Positions 59,174 through 64,000 of a stretch of DNA of 64,000 nucleotides are shown piece by piece. The notes under the pieces are model-generated. The model worked only from the letters and a program-made list of their open reading frames with translations. It made no database searches and had not been told where the DNA came from. Position 1 is the stretch's first letter; every line of letters begins with the position of its first letter. A program made the position numbers and the translations under genes. Source of the DNA: Alitta virens (taxonomy: Eukaryota; Annelida; Polychaeta; Phyllodocida; Nereididae); assembly GCA_932294295.1 (NCBI GenBank), contig OW028574.1, forward strand, positions 53,752,797-53,816,796. Reading direction: 5' to 3'.

Positions 59174-59179
59174 TTTATT
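59174..59179 (-). terminator. RDH13-like gene candidate poly(A) signal
   Basis: AATAAA on the minus strand (caaaataaaacta) about 60 bases past the stop. Confidence 0.5.
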
Positions 59180-59236
59180 TTGAAAACTCAAACTAGAGAT
59201 TATATAAATCAACAGCCTACATATGAAATAATACCA

Positions 59237-62108
59237 TCAAGCGTCTGTTAAACGAGTCCATCGTTCACTAATGAGCCACAATCGTCTCGCTGTGTCTTCA
59301 TTTAAAGCTGCTAAACTAGGTGCTGTTGTCATGCATTCTCTGAAATTAAAAAAAACTTTTACTTAGATGAGGTAAAAGTTTGTTGCAATAGTACTACATG
59401 CCATCATGGAGATTTTAATTTATCAAATTATCATTGTTCATTCAAACTCAATACTTAAATCAACTCCCAAGTACATAATAGAAGGCACCCCAACCCAAGC
59501 TGTTAAAAAAAACACTTCTATTAAGTTTAATTGACATGTTAACAGGACAACTTACTGATAATATTGTCCAGATTCACTGCTTAAAGATGGGTCAAGGGCA
59601 CAGTATAATATTGTTTGTATTGCATCTTTTGGATACTTGTAGATGACCTTCAGGAAAGGGCGCACAAAAAGTCCAGCGGTCATTGAATTGTCCATTGGCA
59701 TGTGCCTGCCAATATTAGTCAGAGCGATGCCTGGGTGGACTGCATATGTAGTTACACCTGTTCCTGTTATAAAAATGGTCACAATGTCAGTCACGAAAAT
59801 GTTAATTAAATAATTGAATGCAATCTTCATAAAATAAAGAAAGAAAAAAAACAACCTACCTTCCAGTACTTTTGATAATTCCACGGTGAATAAAACATTT
59901 GCAAGTTTCGACACATGGTATCGGTCCTCCTTCTCATATTTTTCAACAGCATTGAGATCGTCAAAGTTTATCCGCGCTCTAGTGTGGGCCACTGAACTTA
60001 TATTAATTATCCTACTTGGAGCATTTTCTTTCAGTTTTTGAATAAGAAGATTAGTCAATAAAAATGGTCCTGCAAATTAAAAGGAAAAAGGGCATTAGAT
60101 ACGTTAATATCACAGATTCACTGCTTAAATTTGACCGTAATAATTTTTAGTTCCAAGAGCCTTTTAGCTTTAGCAGTGTACCTAAATGGTTGACTCCTAA
60201 ATGCATCTCAAATCCATCCTCAGTTAGTTGCCTCTCTGGGATACACATCACACCAGCGTTGTTTATGAGAATGTCTAGTCTCTTCTCATCTACAAGCAAA
60301 TATAGGCATCATTATCATCTGATTATGAATTGTTTCAAAATTGAATCTCCTGATAGCTCAAGTCCCAAAATAAATGCATGACATCATATATGCTTGGATG
60401 CAACTGATTACATCACAAACAAATTACTACTTTTTTTAAAATAATTTTTTTATTATTATTTTCCTTTTCTTACACTTATAGTGCCAGAACTAAAAAATAT
60501 GGTCAAAATCACAACATATTTTGTAATAATAAACCGAATCACTACAATGTTACTACACTATTGGCACTATTTAAGTTCATATTAGACTTGACAACTCCTG
60601 ATATCCTCCATCTTCCCAGGGCAAGCCACTTAATAAAAAAAAATCTGCTATTGCCGTGACGTCTTGCAAAGCCATGCAACAAAGCTACGTAGCCTTGCCA
60701 GACGTCACGGCAATAGCAGGTATTTTTTTTGCTGTCACCCTCTAGCAGTAAATAAACGTATGACTAGACATCTAAGTAGGTCAGCCAATGCAAGCTACGC
60801 ACTACACTTCAAAATGCTCAACCGTCACGGCAGGCCACGTTGCTGCGCTAAATATAGATACATTTCGTAAACATAACTGCTCATTTGTCGGTCCACAGAT
60901 CTCTGCGACCAATCAAACTGGATATGCATAAACCAGGTAATTTAAGCCCAGTTATAGCAAGGCACACGCTGTAGCCGTGTGGAGGAGTGTAGCTTGCTTC
61001 AGGAAGATTGATTTCTTCAAATATGAACAATTGAATGACATTTTGGCACATCACTAACTACACTGCATGCACATGTAGTAGGTGTTTCTGTAGTATAAAC
61101 TAGTATTTACCTGAAATGGTTTAAAATGAACAAACATAACACAAGGACGTTGCACTCACTTTTGATAATATCATCAGCAAATTCCCGGACAGACTGCAGT
61201 GATGCAAGATCAAGTTTTTTACAATGGACATTCTTGTTGAAGGAAGCTTCAATAATTTCTTGACGAGCCTGTTCACATTTTTGCAAGTCTCTGCAGCCCA
61301 TGATTATTCTGCCCCCTGTGAAATAAACCACACTGTTAACTAAAGATTTCCAAATGGTACATTTCTGTGTAACACATGCATCATAATTATATAAACATTA
61401 CATTCACGGTAAATATACCTCTGTTTGCCAATTCCTTAGCTGTTTCAAAGCCAATTCCGGAATTGGCTCCTGTGACAATAACTGTTCGTCCAAGTATCTT
61501 TTCATCGCCTCTGTACTGTGCACCCCTGGCACCATCTCTGGAGATGAATAAACATGCAAAATATATGCAGATTATAATAAGCCAACAATGCACAGTCAGT
61601 CTACATGTCAGTATTAACCAGCTGTAAAATAATTTAATTCCTTACCATAGAAGATTATAGGTTGTGGTATACTATCTAAGGTCAATGAATTGATCAGATT
61701 GGGACTTCTCAGTTCAGAATGCACAGACTACAAGGATGTTTAATCTGGCCCAGCCAAGCCAAGGTCATTAGATGAATTGAATGCATGTGTATTGGCATGT
61801 CCATTTTTGTCTGACATTTGTTTATTGAATGCTATTCAATTGAAATTGAATGTTTAAGAAACCTAAACACCATTAATACAATGTAATCAAAATAGCAATA
61901 ACAAGATCGAGGTACTGCACTAACTGCAGCTTACTACTACTGACACTCAGTCTGACAGAGACCAGTGATAGTGTCACTGCAAGAACTCGTCTGCTAGCAG
62001 TAGCACTTAAACATTAAACCTTCGTACGCAAACTTACTTTAACAAGACTATGCATCCTCCAATTGTCCCGAATGCACTGACAACTAATAGAGGTCTTGGG
62101 ATCCGCAT
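59237..62108 (-). CDS. Retinol dehydrogenase 13-like short-chain dehydrogenase
   Basis: Seven coding exons in phase: 62038-62108, 61419-61537, 61160-61315, 60182-60289, 59860-60069, 59556-59763 and 59237-59339; 324 residues (human RDH13 331). Classical SDR marks: an N-terminal hydrophobic anchor (about 5-23), cofactor motif T46-G-A-N-S-G-I-G53, N125-N-A-G128, catalytic Ser in I-N-I-S-S (173-177) and Y202-H-V-S-K206. After the Rossmann beta-2 strand come C-R-D-L-Q-K-C residues, which favour NADP(H) as in RDH11-14. P-S-R-I-I-N-I-S-S and the C-terminal A-R-R-L-W fit RDH13, an inner-mitochondrial-membrane retinaldehyde reductase in vertebrates, but RDH11, RDH12 and RDH14 are close, so substrate and location are inferences. 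It is head-to-head with BROX, 123 bases between start codons. Confidence 0.9.
60633..60729. repeat. Near-perfect hairpin repeat in an RDH13-like intron
   Basis: Arms 60,633-60,673 and 60,691-60,729 are inverted copies with few mismatches (core 'ctgctattgccgtgacgtct' against 'agacgtcacggcaatagcag'), separated by a loop of under 20 bases. It begins and ends with A-runs and T-runs, like a very short foldback element. Confidence 0.85.
60774..61013 (+). repeat. ~240-bp dispersed repeat, copy 2
   Basis: Matches 21,023-21,255 through ordered blocks such as 'tcagccaatgcaagc' and 'atgcataaaccaggtaattt'. It is adjacent to the hairpin at 60,633-60,729, in the same intron. Confidence 0.75.
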
Positions 62109-62231
62109 ATTTGTCCTTTTTGTGTTTACCAGAGATTAATGCATACCAAGCACCATGCTTGACCTGAGGGGGTTACCCAAGGAATCCCCACCTGCCTGAT
62201 TGATGACGTCATTTGAGGAAGAGCAACAAAT
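62109..62231. promoter_or_regulatory. Compact bidirectional promoter of the RDH13-like gene and BROX
   Basis: Only 123 bases separate the divergent start codons. A perfect cAMP-response-type palindrome TGACGTCA lies at 62,204-62,211, 21 bases before the BROX ATG. No TATA box. The 5'UTRs must be very short, or translation starts must lie within the promoter region. Confidence 0.75.
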
Positions 62232-64000
62232 ATGGCGCACTGGTTTCACAGAAATCCGCTGAAGGCGACTTCCACACAAACATTTGAGCTCAGGGCGGCA
62301 GCGACGACCTCAAATGCACAGAAAATATGCACGTAAGAATTTAAAGAAAAATCTTACAGTATAATGGAGCCATAATGTACGTAGGAACCCTGAAAACCCA
62401 GGTTTGAATCTGACATGATCATGTAAAAAATGATCCACATCACACAATGATGACCATCATGACAGCCTTTTTTGCTTTGATCATCAAATTTCCATTCACT
62501 GTTATATAGTGTTAATTTATCTAACTTTAATATAGCACTAAATGAATGTTTCTGTAATTAACCTTAATTGTTTTTTCACTATTGTCACTTGTCAAATCAC
62601 GAGGAAATACATCCAAAGAAAGTGAATGACTAATTTTAGTGTGATATGCCTTCAACAGCCTTGGCCTCTGCCATCATGTGTCATGACAATATTTGCTTTG
62701 CAGTTTAGCAGTTATATTGAATGAACATATAATCTATCTATACCATATTACTGTTAGCTAACGTAAGAAGGGTGTGGCTGCAACATGTATCGCATGGCTA
62801 CTTTAATTAGCAATTATATACATCGAGATACTATTGACTTTTATTTTATGAAATATTTGCCTAGATGTCAATATTTGGTTAGCAGTGGTACCTCTAATTA
62901 GGCCATTGAATTATCATGTAAATATCTAATTATCTGCTATGTATCCGATAATGCATTATTAAATTATTCTAAAAAAAAATTTGCAGTTCTTCGGTAGACG
63001 TTTATAAGCCTTGTAGGTGAAATTTAATGATTACAAAATGTATATATAACTCATTTCCAATTTTTCAATGATAGTTTTAGTTGTGGTTTTATTTTCTGAC
63101 GTTGTTAATTCTCTTTTATTTACAACATAATATATCTATATATGTCGTGTCTGACATTGATCTGCATGTCAATAAAAATGATATGTAATTATACACTTAG
63201 AATAACAATTGCTTTTAGATATAAATGTATGCTACATGGCACGGGGTTTAGAATTTATGCAATCAAAACATTAAACTGTTAAAATCATCAAAGGGGTGGT
63301 TAAACAGGGTCCAACAGAAGTTAGATAATCTTAATGATCTTTCAGGGAACTCCGCCATGCCCGTGTACAACTCCTAGACTTGATATCCAACCCTAACAAT
63401 GAGATTATGACGATGAACCAGGCAGCTGAAAAGTATTTTTCACTGCTGCCGGGGTTTGTGATATCCATGGATGACAAACAGGGTGACAGTAAACTCAGAT
63501 ATGCACTGAAGTTTCGCTGGACGAACACGCTCCTTGGTGGAACACCCACGTAAGTATTCGCTTGAATTATACCTGTAAATTGGACCTAAGGTGGGGGTCA
63601 TTTTCAGCTGAATAAACAGCATGATTGGTCAAAGAAAGAGGAATTAACCAATGAGGCCCTTTATTCAGTAAGCATTTGATGAGACATTAGGCTATTTTTA
63701 TTTCAATTTGGTTCCTAAATTATAAATAGAAAAAACATAAGCCAAAAGCTAGTGTTACAAAAATAGATTCGCAGTTTGTAACCGCATATGTGCTACTAGG
63801 GCCGTCATTTCTTCATGAATCATGTACAATTATAATAATTATATAAAAATGGTTTTGAATTTAAGTATATTTCTTATTTGACATGATTATAGACTTGCAT
63901 TAAGTACTTTGACATTACAGGGAAGTTCAGGACATAGTATTTGAAATATGCTCGATGCTGATGAACATAGCTTTGTGGTTCACTAAACATGCTGCTAGAT
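62232..64000 (+). CDS. BROX: BRO1 domain- and CAAX motif-containing protein, N-terminal part
   Basis: Three exons are present: 62,232-62,332, 63,346-63,549 and 63,921 to the window edge, all in phase 2. The start M-A-H-W-F-H-R-N-P-L-K-A-T matches BROX (vertebrate M-T-H-W-F-H-R-N-P-L-K-A-T). Next come Y-F-S-L-L-P-G-F, K-L-R-Y and F-R-W-T-N-T-L, then the start of a long helix. BROX is a Bro1-domain protein that binds ESCRT-III CHMP4 and is farnesylated at a C-terminal CAAX box; it has been linked to nuclear-envelope repair. About 128 of an expected 410 residues are visible, so the C-terminus, including the CAAX box, cannot be judged. It shares its promoter region with the RDH13-like gene. Confidence 0.95.

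Overview
The window is nuclear DNA of an animal. Genes are split into many short exons with GT..AG junctions, introns are AT-rich, spacers carry microsatellites, minisatellites, tRNA-derived SINEs and short inverted-repeat DNA transposons, and every recognisable gene is a conserved animal family. Gene content, intron density and repeat style suggest a marine invertebrate, probably a deuterostome such as an echinoderm, hemichordate or cephalochordate. The taxon is an inference; nothing here fixes it.

Layout. 1-5,000: a divergent seven-transmembrane receptor-like gene (minus strand) among palindromic repeats. 5,000-22,500: gene-poor, with tandem repeats, a hAT-type miniature element with its target duplication, and two weak candidate regulatory clusters. 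22,584-24,977: MTRES1 (minus), with a GC-rich inverted-repeat element in intron 1. 25,375-36,574: FBXO11 (minus), 17 coding exons and a probable 3 kb 3'UTR. 36,868-39,565: EFCAB11 (plus), head-to-head with FBXO11. 40,145-50,239: ABCC10/MRP7 (minus), 19 coding exons, converging tail-to-tail on EFCAB11. 50,360-51,275: a decayed duplicate of part of an ABCC10 exon, directly followed by an unusual GC-rich repeat island. 52,413-58,248: COQ8 (plus), 12 coding exons. 59,237-62,108: an RDH13-like short-chain dehydrogenase (minus). 62,232-64,000: start of BROX (plus), cut by the window edge.

I joined exons by hand, requiring splice sites, reading phase and family similarity to agree. Predicted lengths are MTRES1 257, FBXO11 888, EFCAB11 157, ABCC10 1552, COQ8 696 and the RDH13-like protein 324 residues. 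All seven recognised gene models (BROX only to the window edge) keep an open frame across every junction.

The genes do not form one pathway. Two products are expected in mitochondria (MTRES1, COQ8) and the RDH13-like protein may be; the others serve ubiquitin ligation, membrane export, calcium binding and an ESCRT-related role. I found no CRISPR array, prokaryotic operon, viral gene or clearly new multi-gene system. The most unusual items are the GC-rich repeat islands with mirrored subterminal motif arrays, three copies of a ~300 bp miniature element, the exon-fragment duplication beside ABCC10, and two compact head-to-head promoters.
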